Shown here: one piece after another, positions 41,587-49,824 of the stretch
How positions within the stretch are numbered: position 1 is the first letter of the stretch
Layout: each line of letters starts with the position of its first letter
Assembly (NCBI RefSeq): GCF_013363975.1
Contig: NZ_JABWGN010000031.1
Location: forward strand, 1-50,732
Direction: 5' to 3'
From: Nonomuraea montanisoli
GTDB lineage: Bacteria; Actinomycetota; Actinomycetes; Streptosporangiales; Streptosporangiaceae
DNA: 50,732 nucleotides
Translations under genes and position numbers: made by a program
The notes under the pieces: generated by a model
The model's input: the letters and a program-made list of their open reading frames with translations, nothing else
The model's database searches: none
What the model was told of the DNA's origin: nothing

Positions 41587-42405
41587 GTGACGACACCGCT
41601 CAGGCGGACCGTGCTGTACGCCGCGCTCGCGGCCGGCGCGTTCGTGTCCGTCTTCCCGTATCTGCTGGTCGTGCTGACGGCGTTCAAGACCCGGCGCCAG
41701 CTCAGCACCACCGAGCCGTGGCTGCCCGGCCTGCCGCCGTCCACGGCGAACCTGGCCGAGATCCTCGGCGGCGACTTCCCCCGCTTCCTGCTCAACACGG
41801 TCGTGATGACGGCCCTGCTCACGCTGGGGCAGCTCGTGTTCACGACGTTCGCCGCCTACGCCTTCGCCCGGCTCCGCTTCCGGGGCCGCGACGTGCTGTT
41901 CTGGCTGTACGTGGCCACGATGATGGTGCCGAGCGCCGTCACGGTCATCCCGCTGTTCCTCATCATGCGCGAGCTCGAAGCGGTCAACACCTGGTACGGC
42001 CTGCTCGCCCCGTACATCCTCGGCACCCCGTACGGCATCTTCCTGATGCGGCAGTTCTTCAAGAGCCTGCCCGGCGGCCTGGAGGAGGCGGCGCGCATCG
42101 ACGGCGCCGGACCCCTGACCATCCTGTTCAGGATCCTGCTCCCGCTGTGCCGGCCGGCCATCGGCACGCTGGCCATCATCACCGTGATCTCGTCCTGGAA
42201 CAGCTTCCTCTGGCCCCTGATCATCACCAGCGGCGACGAGACCAAGGTCGTCACCGTGGCCATCTCCGCGCTCAAGGTCGGCATCGGCGTCGACCGCGGC
42301 CTCATGATGGCCGGCGGCCTGATCGCCCTCGCGCCGATGGTGGCGATCTTCATCTTCTTCCAGAAGTACATCGTCCGGTCGGTGGTCCTCACCGGCCTCA
42401 AGTGA
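41587..42405 (+). CDS. CUT1 sugar ABC permease (MalG-type)
   Basis: 272 aa from a GTG. EAA loop LPGGLEEAARIDGAGPLTIL with the fully conserved E-A-A-x-I-D-G-A core; helices AGAFVSVFPYLLVVLTAF and MMVPSAVTVIPLFLIM. Ends 16 nt before the solute-binding protein gene. Confidence 0.94.
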   Translation: MTTPLRRTVLYAALAAGAFVSVFPYLLVVLTAFKTRRQLSTTEPWLPGLPPSTANLAEILGGDFPRFLLNTVVMTALLTLGQLVFTTFAAYAFARLRFRGRDVLFWLYVATMMVPSAVTVIPLFLIMRELEAVNTWYGLLAPYILGTPYGIFLMRQFFKSLPGGLEEAARIDGAGPLTILFRILLPLCRPAIGTLAIITVISSWNSFLWPLIITSGDETKVVTVAISALKVGIGVDRGLMMAGGLIALAPMVAIFIFFQKYIVRSVVLTGLK

Positions 42406-42421
42406 AAGAGGTCAGCGAATC

Positions 42422-43732
42422 ATGCTCACCCCCCGCATTCGCTGGGCCGCGTCCGTCGCCGGCGCCGCCGTGCTCACCCTGACCGCCTGCGGCTCCGGCG
42501 GCTCGGACGGCGCCCCAGGAGAGAAGGTCACCCTGACCTACCGCCTGTGGGACGAGCAGCAGAAGGCCGGCTACGAGAAGGTCATGGCGGCCTTCGAGAA
42601 GGCCAACCCGTCGATCGACGTGAAGATCGAGCTGCTGCCCTACGACCAGTACTGGACCAAGCTCACGGCCGACGCCGTGGCGGGCACCGCGCCCGACGTC
42701 TTCTGGATGTCGCCCACCCAGTTCCCCGAGTACGTCACCAAGGGCGTGCTCAGCCCCGTCCCGGTGGACGCCACGAAGTACCACAAGACCGTGACCGAGG
42801 CGTTCACCTACCAGGGCAAGCAGTACGGCATGCCCAAGGACTGGGGCGTCGTCGGCCTGCTCTACAACAAGGACCTGTTCAAGAAGGCCGGCGTCGAGAT
42901 GCCCGACACGCTGACCTGGAAGCCCGACGGGTCCGGCACGTTCCTGGAGACGGCCCGCAAGCTCACCGCCGACGCGGCCGGGAAGCACCCCGGCGACCCC
43001 GGCTTCGACCCCGCCACGATCAAGACGTACGGCTTCCTGTCCTGGAACCACTACCAGACCCAGTGGATGAACTTCGTCAGCAGCAACGGCGGGAAGCTGC
43101 TCGACCAGCCCTTCGGCAAGTACACCTTCAACGACGACGCGAGCGTGCAGGCCCTGCAGTTCGCCGTGGACCTGGTCAACAAGCACCACGTCTCGCCGCC
43201 CGCCACCCGCACCAACCCGCCCACCGGCAAGGCCACCGACATGTTCAAGGCCGGCGAGGTGGCGATGTTCCCCGCCAACAACGCGCTGCTGCCGTTCGTG
43301 GTGCCCGACGCCGCGTTCGAGGTGGGCGTCGCCCCCATGCCCGAGGGCCCGGCCGGGCGCGCGGTCAACCTCAACGGCCTGGCCGAGGCCGTCTACGCCA
43401 AGAGCAAGCACCCCGAGCAGGCGCAGAAGCTGGCCGCCTACCTCGGCACCGAGGAGCCGCAGAAGCTCATGGCCGACGAGGGCTACGTCTTCCCCGCGCT
43501 CAACGGGCTGACCCAGGGCTACGTCGACCACTGGGCGAAGACCGCCAAGCTCGACGTGTCCGCCTTCGTCAAGGAGGCCGAGGGCACCACGTTCCCCATG
43601 CCGGTGACCACCGGGTTCACCGGGTTCGAGCCCAAGCTCAACCAGATCTTCAACGAGATGTACCTCGGCCGGCTCACCCCGAAGCAGGCCGCCGACCAGG
43701 CGGTCACCGAGGGCAACGCCACCGTCAAATGA
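42422..43732 (+). CDS. Sugar-binding lipoprotein of the CUT1 transporter
   Basis: 436 aa. Lipoprotein signal with lipobox LTAC (GAAVLTLTACGSGGS), so anchored outside by Cys21 or so. SBP_bac_1 fold: YRLWDEQQKAGYEKVMAAFE, VKIELLPYDQYWTKLTADAV, APDVFWMSPTQFPEYVTKGV and the hinge GMPKDWGVVGLLYNKDLFKK. It would deliver an oligosaccharide to the two permeases; specificity is not readable, but the neighbours suggest alpha-galactosides or HexNAc-containing fragments. Confidence 0.93.
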   Translation: MLTPRIRWAASVAGAAVLTLTACGSGGSDGAPGEKVTLTYRLWDEQQKAGYEKVMAAFEKANPSIDVKIELLPYDQYWTKLTADAVAGTAPDVFWMSPTQFPEYVTKGVLSPVPVDATKYHKTVTEAFTYQGKQYGMPKDWGVVGLLYNKDLFKKAGVEMPDTLTWKPDGSGTFLETARKLTADAAGKHPGDPGFDPATIKTYGFLSWNHYQTQWMNFVSSNGGKLLDQPFGKYTFNDDASVQALQFAVDLVNKHHVSPPATRTNPPTGKATDMFKAGEVAMFPANNALLPFVVPDAAFEVGVAPMPEGPAGRAVNLNGLAEAVYAKSKHPEQAQKLAAYLGTEEPQKLMADEGYVFPALNGLTQGYVDHWAKTAKLDVSAFVKEAEGTTFPMPVTTGFTGFEPKLNQIFNEMYLGRLTPKQAADQAVTEGNATVK

Positions 43733-43754
43733 CCACCGGCAAATGACCACCGGC
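43727..43754 (+). repeat. 14-bp tandem duplication over the binding-protein stop codon
   Basis: AAATGACCACCGGC twice in direct succession; the first copy contains the TGA stop. A third, partial match precedes it (CCACCGTC). Confidence 0.8.
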
Positions 43755-43774
43755 AAGTAGGGAGCCCCCCACCC

Positions 43775-45343
43775 ATGATCACCCGGCGTGCGTTTCTCGC
43801 CGGGGGCGCCGGCCTGGGCGCCGCCGCCGCGCTGGGCGTCCCGCCCGCGCAGGCGACGGCCGCCAGCGCCTCCACCCGTGCCCTCCGCCGCACCCCCCTG
43901 TCCGACCCGTTCCGGCTCGGCGTCGCCTCCGGCGAGCCGGTCCCCGACGGCGTGGTCCTGTGGACCCGCCTCGCCCCCGACCCGCTGGCCGCCGACGGCC
44001 TCGGCGGCATGCCGTCCCGGCCCGTCGCCGTCCACTGGCAGCTCGCCAAGGACGAGAACTTCCGCCACGTCGTCCGGCAGGGCGTCGAGACGGCCCGGCC
44101 GGAGGAGGCCCACAGCGTCCACGCGGAGCCCGGCGGGCTCCAGCCGGGCGCCGAGTACTTCTACCGCTTCCGGGCCGAGGGCGAGATCTCGCCCGTGGGC
44201 CGCACCGTCACCGCCCCCGCCCCGGGCACGCGCAGCCGGGCGCTCAACCTGTCGTTCACCTCGTGCGCCGACTACCAGACCGGGTGGTTCACCGCGTACC
44301 GGCGGATGGCCGAGGACGAGCCCGACCTGATCGCCTTCCTCGGCGACTACATCTACGAGTACGGCGACTACAAGTACCCGGTGCGCGACCAGGCCGGCGG
44401 CGAGTGCCTCGACCTGGCCGGCTACCGGTTACGCCACGCGCAGCACAAGGCCGACCCCGAGCTCCAGCTCGCCCACGCGGTCGCGCCCTGGGCGGTGGTC
44501 TGGGACGACCACGACATCGAGAACGCCTGGGCCGGCGACGTGCCCGAGCAGCCCGATCCGCCGTTCCTCAAGCGCCGCGCCGACGCCTTCCAGGCGTACT
44601 ACGAGAACATGCCGCTGCGCCGCGCCCAGCAGCCGCAGGGCTCGGCGCTGCGGCTGCACCGCACGATCCGCTGGGGCGCGGTCGCCAACCTGCACATGCT
44701 CGACACCAGGCAGTACCGCGACCTGTACGCCTGCACCGGCAGGAGCGGCACGGTCGGCGCCGACTGCGCGGAGCGCCTGGCGCCCAACCGGACGATCCTC
44801 GGTCAGGAGCAGGAGGCGTGGCTGGCGAGCCGGCTCAAGGACTCCGGCGCCACCTGGGACCTGCTGGGCCAGCAGGTGTTCATGATGGAGATGGACTGGA
44901 CCAACGGCGAGGGCAAGGGCTACTCCAACGAGGGCTGGGACGGCTACGTCGCCTCCCGTGACCGGCTGACCGCCGCGATCGAGGCCACGAAGCGCAACGC
45001 CGTCGTCCTCACCGGCGACGTCCACTCCCACTGGGCCGGCGAGGTGAAGCGCAGCTTCCAGGACCCCGAGTCGAAGTCCGTCGCCGTCGAGCTGGTCACC
45101 ACGTCGGTGACGAGCGCCGGCGACGGCCTGGACGAGTACCCCAACACCGGGGTCCTGCTGGCCGAGAACCCGCACGTGAAGTTCTTCAACGGCCGCCGCG
45201 GCTACGTCCGCGCCAAGCTCACCGAGAGCGAGATGACGGTCGACTTCCGGTCGCTGGCGCGCGTCACCGAACCGTACGCCACGGCCTACACCTCCGGCTC
45301 CTTCGTCATCGAGCCCGGAACCCCCCGGCTCAACCAGGTCTGA
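43775..45343 (+). CDS. phoD: PhoD-type alkaline phosphatase/phosphodiesterase, Tat-exported
   Basis: 522 aa. Twin-arginine signal ITRRAFLAGGAGLGAAAALG with AQA cleavage. An N-terminal FN3-like domain precedes the PhoD catalytic domain: FTSCADYQTGWFTAYRRMAE, LIAFLGDYIYEYGDYKYPVR, VWDDHDIENAWAGD and VVLTGDVHSHWAGE hold the metal-binding Asp/Asn/His set. PhoD enzymes are Ca/Fe phosphodiesterases, and the Bacillus one is linked to wall teichoic acid turnover. Placement inside a sugar-uptake operon, not a Pho regulon, is unusual. Confidence 0.93.
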   Translation: MITRRAFLAGGAGLGAAAALGVPPAQATAASASTRALRRTPLSDPFRLGVASGEPVPDGVVLWTRLAPDPLAADGLGGMPSRPVAVHWQLAKDENFRHVVRQGVETARPEEAHSVHAEPGGLQPGAEYFYRFRAEGEISPVGRTVTAPAPGTRSRALNLSFTSCADYQTGWFTAYRRMAEDEPDLIAFLGDYIYEYGDYKYPVRDQAGGECLDLAGYRLRHAQHKADPELQLAHAVAPWAVVWDDHDIENAWAGDVPEQPDPPFLKRRADAFQAYYENMPLRRAQQPQGSALRLHRTIRWGAVANLHMLDTRQYRDLYACTGRSGTVGADCAERLAPNRTILGQEQEAWLASRLKDSGATWDLLGQQVFMMEMDWTNGEGKGYSNEGWDGYVASRDRLTAAIEATKRNAVVLTGDVHSHWAGEVKRSFQDPESKSVAVELVTTSVTSAGDGLDEYPNTGVLLAENPHVKFFNGRRGYVRAKLTESEMTVDFRSLARVTEPYATAYTSGSFVIEPGTPRLNQV

Positions 45344-45354
45344 CGGGAACCCCC

Positions 45355-47307
45355 ATGCGCAAGCTCACGGCCGCCGCCGCGGCGGCCCTCCTCATGCTGC
45401 CCTTCCTCCCGGCGCCCGGCGCCGCCGCGGCGCCGGCCGGCGGCCCGCCGATGGGGTGGAGCAGCCGCTCCCTGGGCTGCTCGGTGTCCGAGGCGTCGGT
45501 ACGGCAGGCCGCCGCCGGGCTCGCCGCCCTCGCGCCCCTCGGCTACCGCCTCGTCCTCCTCGACGACTGCTGGCTCGCCCCGCAACGCGTGGGCGGCGCC
45601 CTCGCCCCCGACCCGGCCCGCTTCCCCGGCGGGATCAAGGCCCTGGCCGACCACCTGCACGGCCTGGGGCTCAGGCTCGGCCTCAGCCTGTCGGCCGGCA
45701 CCAAGGCGTGCTCGGGCGGCGGCCCCGGCTCCTACCGCAACGAGGCCGCCGACGCCGAGCTGGTCCGGAGCTGGGGCGTCGACCACGTCAGGTACGACTG
45801 GTGCAACATCCCCGCCGCCGACTTCCCCGGCCAGAACGTCCAGCAGATCGCCCAGACGCTCTTCCCGCGCATGCGCCAGGCGCTCGGCGACTCCGTCGCC
45901 TTCGCCATGAACAACGAGGACGGCAGCACCGTGCCGTGGCTGTGGGCCAAGGACTCGGGGGCGGTCGCCTGGCGGACCAACATCTACAACCGGCCGCTGC
46001 CCGACGTCTACGCCACCATGGTGGACGTCTGGGAGACCAACCAGCTCCGCGTGCAGTACGCCGGCCCGGGCAGCTGGGCCGACCCCGACCTGATCCAGGC
46101 CGGCCGCGGCGGCATGACCGAGGCGGAGTACCGGACCCAGTTCACGCTGTGGGCCGTGGGCGCCGCCCCCCTCGTCCTCCAGGCCGACCCGGCCGCCGCC
46201 CCGAAGGCGATCGTCGCCAACCCCAAGGTGATCGCCGTCAACCAGGACAAGCTGGGCGTACCCGCTCGGCTGGTCCGGAGCGACGGCTGGTACCACGTCC
46301 TCGTCAAACCCCTCGACGGGGGCGACCAGGCGGTCGTGCTGTTCAACGAGAGCAACCGGGCGACCACCATCGCGCACCGGCTGCCCGCCGGGCGCTACCG
46401 CGCCGAGGAGCTGTGGACCGGGCAGGTCGCCACCACCACCGGCGAGCTGTCCGCCCACGTGCCCGCCCACGGCGCGGTGATGTACCGCGTCGGCCCGAGC
46501 CGTGAGCAGGCCCCGCCCCTGCTCACCGTGGAGACCGACCCGCCGGCCTTCCTCGGTGACGACCGGCCCGGCACCCTCGAACCCGGCAAGGAGCGCGAGA
46601 TCGTCACCCGGGTCGTCAACTCCGGCGCCACCGCCCGGATCCGCGACCTGCGCGTCACGCTCGCCGTGCCCGACGGGTGGAAGGCCGAGGCGCGCACCCC
46701 CGCGACCCGGTCCCGGCTCGACGCCGGGGAGGCGTTCACCGTCACCTGGGCGGTCACCCCGCCCGCCGGGACCGAGCCGCGCGCCTACGACCTGACCACC
46801 ACGGCCGCCTTCACGGGCGGGACGGTCACCGGCACGGCCGTCGTCGCCGTCGTCCAGGCGCCGGGGACGGGCCGCACGTACCTCAGCGACCTGGCGTGGA
46901 CCTCCGTCAAGAACTACTTCGGCCCCGTCGAGCGCGACACCAGCAACGGCGACAAGGCGGCGGGCGACGGGCGGCCTCTCACGATCGAGGGCGTCCGGTA
47001 CGCCAAGGGCCTGGGCGCGCACGCGCCCGCCGACATCGAGTTCTACGCGGGCGGCCGGTGCCGGAGCGTGGAGTTCACCGCCGGGATCGACGACGAGGTG
47101 GGCACGGCCGGCTCGGCCGGGTTCGAGGTGTGGGCCGACGGCGGCCGGGTCGCGTACTCCGGCGTGCTGACCGGCGCGCAGCCCGGCAAGAAGGTCACCG
47201 CGTCCGTGAGCGGCGCCCGGTTCGTGCGCCTGGTCGCCACCAACGGCGGCGACAACGCGACCTCCGACCACGCCGACTTCGCCGACGCCGCCATCACCTG
47301 CGACTGA
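45355..47307 (+). CDS. Secreted GH27 alpha-galactosidase with NEW3 and NPCBM domains
   Basis: 650 aa. Signal peptide AAAAALLMLPFLPAPGAAAA. GH27 barrel: PPMGWSSRSLGCSVSE (usual form GWNSW), LVLLDDCWLAP, VDHVRYDWCNIPAAD with nucleophile Asp148, and SWADPDLIQAGRGG with the D-P-D acid/base region (243-245). A beta-sandwich follows. Then come a NEW3-type domain (about 385-500, VVNSGATARIRDLRVTLAVP) and a C-terminal NPCBM carbohydrate-binding domain (YAKGLGAHAPADIEFYAGGR). It cuts terminal alpha-Gal outside the cell. 11 nt after phoD. Confidence 0.92.
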   Translation: MRKLTAAAAAALLMLPFLPAPGAAAAPAGGPPMGWSSRSLGCSVSEASVRQAAAGLAALAPLGYRLVLLDDCWLAPQRVGGALAPDPARFPGGIKALADHLHGLGLRLGLSLSAGTKACSGGGPGSYRNEAADAELVRSWGVDHVRYDWCNIPAADFPGQNVQQIAQTLFPRMRQALGDSVAFAMNNEDGSTVPWLWAKDSGAVAWRTNIYNRPLPDVYATMVDVWETNQLRVQYAGPGSWADPDLIQAGRGGMTEAEYRTQFTLWAVGAAPLVLQADPAAAPKAIVANPKVIAVNQDKLGVPARLVRSDGWYHVLVKPLDGGDQAVVLFNESNRATTIAHRLPAGRYRAEELWTGQVATTTGELSAHVPAHGAVMYRVGPSREQAPPLLTVETDPPAFLGDDRPGTLEPGKEREIVTRVVNSGATARIRDLRVTLAVPDGWKAEARTPATRSRLDAGEAFTVTWAVTPPAGTEPRAYDLTTTAAFTGGTVTGTAVVAVVQAPGTGRTYLSDLAWTSVKNYFGPVERDTSNGDKAAGDGRPLTIEGVRYAKGLGAHAPADIEFYAGGRCRSVEFTAGIDDEVGTAGSAGFEVWADGGRVAYSGVLTGAQPGKKVTASVSGARFVRLVATNGGDNATSDHADFADAAITCD

Positions 47308-47314
47308 GCCCCCG

Positions 47315-47358
47315 GTCCGAGCGCGTCCGAGCGCGTCCGAGCGCGTCCGAGCGCGTCC
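47315..47358 (+). repeat. 10-bp tandem repeat before the hexosaminidase gene
   Basis: GCGCGTCCGA three times (47321, 47331, 47341) with partial copies at both ends, lying between the GH27 stop and the GH20 ribosome binding site (GGAG). Confidence 0.9.
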
Positions 47359-47376
47359 CGAGGAGAAAGAGAGCAC

Positions 47377-49050
47377 ATGATCGTTCCCAAGCCCGTCCGG
47401 TACGAGCCCCGCCTGGGCCGATGGCTCCTCGACCGCGACACCGCGCTCGTCGCCGACCCGGCGCTCGGCGGGGTGGCCTCCTGGCTGCGGGCCGAGCTCG
47501 CCCCGGTGACCGGGGGCGAGCTCCTGCCGGGCGGGCCGGCGCTCCCGCCGGGTGGGCCGGCGGCCTCCGGCGGTGGGCCCGCGGCCTCCGGCGCGGGGCC
47601 GTCGGGGACGATCAGCCTGGTCCTGGCCGACCTGCCGCCGGAGGCGTACCGGCTGACCGTGGACACCGGCGGCGCCCGCATCGAGGCGGGCGGCCCGGCG
47701 GGGGCGTTCTACGGGGCGCAGACGCTCCGGCAGCTCCTGCCGCCGCGCGCCTTTCGCAGGGCGGGTGCGTCCGGCGGCGTCCCGCTGGAGGTGCCGGCCG
47801 TCCTCGTCGAGGACGCGCCGCGCTTCGCCTGGCGCGGCTGCGTGCTGGACGTGGCCCGCCACTTCCTGCCCAAGCGCGAGGTGCTGCGCTTCATCGACCT
47901 GATGGCCCTGCACAAGCTCAACGTGCTGCACCTGCACCTCACCGACGACCAGGGCTGGCGCGTGGAGATCCGGCGCTACCCGCGGCTCACCGAGGTGGGA
48001 TCGTGGCGCCGGGAGAGCCAGGCCGGCTGGGAGGGCCCCATGGACGGCCGCCCGCACGGCGGCTTCTACACGCAGGACGACCTGCGCGAGATCGTCGCCT
48101 ACGCCGCCGACCGGCACATCATGATCGTGCCCGAGATCGACCTGCCCGGCCACACCCAGGCCGCCATCGCCGCCTATCCCGAGCTGGGCAACCTCGACGT
48201 CCCGCTGGAGGTGCGCACCACCTGGGGCATCGGGGTCAACGTGCTCAATGTCGAGGACTCCACCATCGCCTTCTTCCGGAACGTCCTGGACGAGGTGCTG
48301 GAGCTGTTCCCGGGGCCGTACGTGTGCGTGGGCGGCGACGAGTGCCGCAAGGACCAGTGGCGGGCCAGCCCCGCGGCACGGCGCCGCATCGCCGAGCTGG
48401 GGCTGCGTGACGAGGACGAGCTGCAGAGCTGGTTCATCCGCCAGTTCGCCGACCACCTGGCCGGGCGCGGGCGGCGGCTCGTCGGCTGGGACGAGATCCT
48501 GGAGGGCGGCCTGCCGCCGGGCGCGGTGGTCGCCTCCTGGCGCGGCGAGCACGGCGCGGTCGCCGCCGCCCGCCGCGGCCACGACGTGATCACCTGTCCC
48601 GACACGTCCGTCTACCTCGACTACCGACAGGGCCCGGGACCGGAGGAGCCCGCGCCGTTCGGCACGGTGCTGACGCTGGAGGACGTCCACGCCTTCGAAC
48701 CGGTGCCCGCGGAGCTGCGCGGCGACCCGGCCGGGGCGCGGGTGCTCGGCTCGCAGTGCGCGATCTGGACCGAGCTCATCGACTCGCCCCGGCGCGTGGA
48801 CTACATGGCCTTCCCGCGGCTGGCCGCCTTCGCCGAGACCGTGTGGAGCCCCGCCGGGCGCGACCTGCCGGACTTCCGGGAGCGGCTGGCGGCGCACCTG
48901 CCCCGGCTGGACGCCATCGGCGTGGAGTACCGGCGCGAGGGCGGGCCGCTGCCGTGGCAGAGGCTGCCCGGCGTGCCGGGACGGCCGGAGGACGACGCCG
49001 CCTGGCAGGCCAAGATCGACGCCTGGACCCGCAACATCCGCGAGCCCTAG
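47377..49050 (+). CDS. GH20 beta-N-acetylhexosaminidase, cytoplasmic
   Basis: 557 aa, no signal peptide. The N-terminal GH20b domain has AGGPAGAFYGAQTLRQLLPP. The barrel reads PRFAWRGCVLDVARHFLPKR, LNVLHLHLTDDQGWRVEIRR, VPEIDLPGHTQAAIAAYPEL and VCVGGDECRKDQW with the catalytic pair Asp321-Glu322. Substrate-assisted catalysis removes terminal GlcNAc or GalNAc. A Gly/Pro/Ala-rich patch near residues 50-75 is unusual. It is the last gene of the run. Confidence 0.93.
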   Translation: MIVPKPVRYEPRLGRWLLDRDTALVADPALGGVASWLRAELAPVTGGELLPGGPALPPGGPAASGGGPAASGAGPSGTISLVLADLPPEAYRLTVDTGGARIEAGGPAGAFYGAQTLRQLLPPRAFRRAGASGGVPLEVPAVLVEDAPRFAWRGCVLDVARHFLPKREVLRFIDLMALHKLNVLHLHLTDDQGWRVEIRRYPRLTEVGSWRRESQAGWEGPMDGRPHGGFYTQDDLREIVAYAADRHIMIVPEIDLPGHTQAAIAAYPELGNLDVPLEVRTTWGIGVNVLNVEDSTIAFFRNVLDEVLELFPGPYVCVGGDECRKDQWRASPAARRRIAELGLRDEDELQSWFIRQFADHLAGRGRRLVGWDEILEGGLPPGAVVASWRGEHGAVAAARRGHDVITCPDTSVYLDYRQGPGPEEPAPFGTVLTLEDVHAFEPVPAELRGDPAGARVLGSQCAIWTELIDSPRRVDYMAFPRLAAFAETVWSPAGRDLPDFRERLAAHLPRLDAIGVEYRREGGPLPWQRLPGVPGRPEDDAAWQAKIDAWTRNIREP

Positions 49051-49076
49051 ACGACCGTCACCAGGTCCATGATCGC

Positions 49077-49196
49077 CTACGACCTCTGAGCCGGATCGGA
49101 ACCACCCGTCCAGCTCATGGGGTCGAAGTCCTCGATCTCGCCGTAACATGCGGCCGGCGTCACCGCCACGCGCATGGGTTTCCTGGGCGGAGTCAT
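49077..49196 (-). CDS. 39-aa peptide coupled to the upstream orphan gene
   Basis: ATG at 49196 overlaps the stop of the 131-aa gene (ATGA). The peptide runs MTPPRKPMRVAVTPAACYGE, then IEDFDPMSWTGGSDPAQRS. It has a basic N-terminal third and an acidic, Cys/Trp-containing remainder, a leader/core-like profile. No modification enzyme lies nearby. It may be a small regulatory peptide, a precursor, or a remnant. Confidence 0.4.
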   Translation of the reverse strand: MTPPRKPMRVAVTPAACYGEIEDFDPMSWTGGSDPAQRS

Positions 49197-49588
49197 CGGA
49201 CCGTCTCACTTTCGAACTCTCGGATGATCGCGTGGAGGTCGTCATAGAAGTGCATGGCGTCCTCCAGGAAGAGGACGTCCGTCTGGACGGGCACCGCCTC
49301 AGCCCACGCTTTGGCCATGTAGGCGTGGAGCGACCGGACGAGATCGCCGGGCACCAGCGTCGGGTCACCGACGATCGCCGTCATTCCGGCGTTGCGCAGA
49401 TGGAGTGCGGCGATGATCGCCTGCTTGCCGAAGACCGGGTGGGGGTCGACGAGGGCGACATGGGCGGCCGTGACCAGACGGCCTTTGCGGCGGATCACCG
49501 TCTCGAAGGTGACGCTGTCGACGACATGGAGCGCATGGCACTCAGCCGGTGATCCATGGCTGACCAGGACAAGTGGAACAAGAGGCAA
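49193..49588 (-). CDS. Orphan protein of unknown function
   Basis: About 131 aa from TTG 49588; the true start is uncertain and no good ribosome binding site is seen. Sequence includes LVTAAHVALVDPHPVFGKQA, MTAIVGDPTLVPGDLVRSLH and DVLFLEDAMHFYDDLHAIIR, which read like a real folded protein. No family recognised. GC and codon bias are lower than in the glycan operon. It probably belongs to the transcript of the MerR-style promoter at 49850 and is coupled to the 39-aa peptide. Confidence 0.5.
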   Translation of the reverse strand: MPLVPLVLVSHGSPAECHALHVVDSVTFETVIRRKGRLVTAAHVALVDPHPVFGKQAIIAALHLRNAGMTAIVGDPTLVPGDLVRSLHAYMAKAWAEAVPVQTDVLFLEDAMHFYDDLHAIIREFESETVR

Positions 49589-49738
49589 GGTAAGACAGTC
49601 CTTCGAAGCCTCAGGAGTGCTTGGCAGGACAGCCGGAGGGGGGAGCCGGCGTGCACACTCCGGTCTGCACCCGGCGTGGGGACTCCTGGAAACGCCGCAG
49701 AGAGGAGATGACGTTCGCGGCGGTGGCGCGGATGCCGG

Positions 49739-49816
49739 TCACGTTCGAACGGGGCGGCGACATCGTCGCCGAGGGCCCTTCCTGGCAGAGTAGGTGTCAA
49801 CAACGGTGATCGACAT
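49739..49816 (-). CDS. Tiny or truncated ORF at the MerR-style promoter
   Basis: ATG 49816 lies 7 nt after the -10 TAGCAT, so a leaderless transcript would start on it. It reads MSITVVDTYSARKGPRRR and stops after 25 codons. A shift of frame would give a longer reading (MSPPRSNVTGIRATAANVIS onward) to near 49612, hinting at a broken gene. Between 49589 and 49738 nothing else is supported. Confidence 0.35.
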   Translation of the reverse strand: MSITVVDTYSARKGPRRRCRRPVRT

Positions 49817-49824
49817 GGCCCCGA

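Noticed and set aside
47321..47358. The 10-bp repeat as a possible regulator binding array
   Set aside because: Units are perfect head-to-tail copies without dyad symmetry and lie directly between gene end and ribosome binding site, more like slippage than an operator.
45286..49368. A 1360-codon open frame antisense to the phoD, GH27 and GH20 genes
   Set aside because: It mirrors well-supported enzymes with catalytic motifs on the + strand. Long antisense frames are expected at this GC content, and its composition is the low-complexity Arg/Gly/Val mix of shadow frames.
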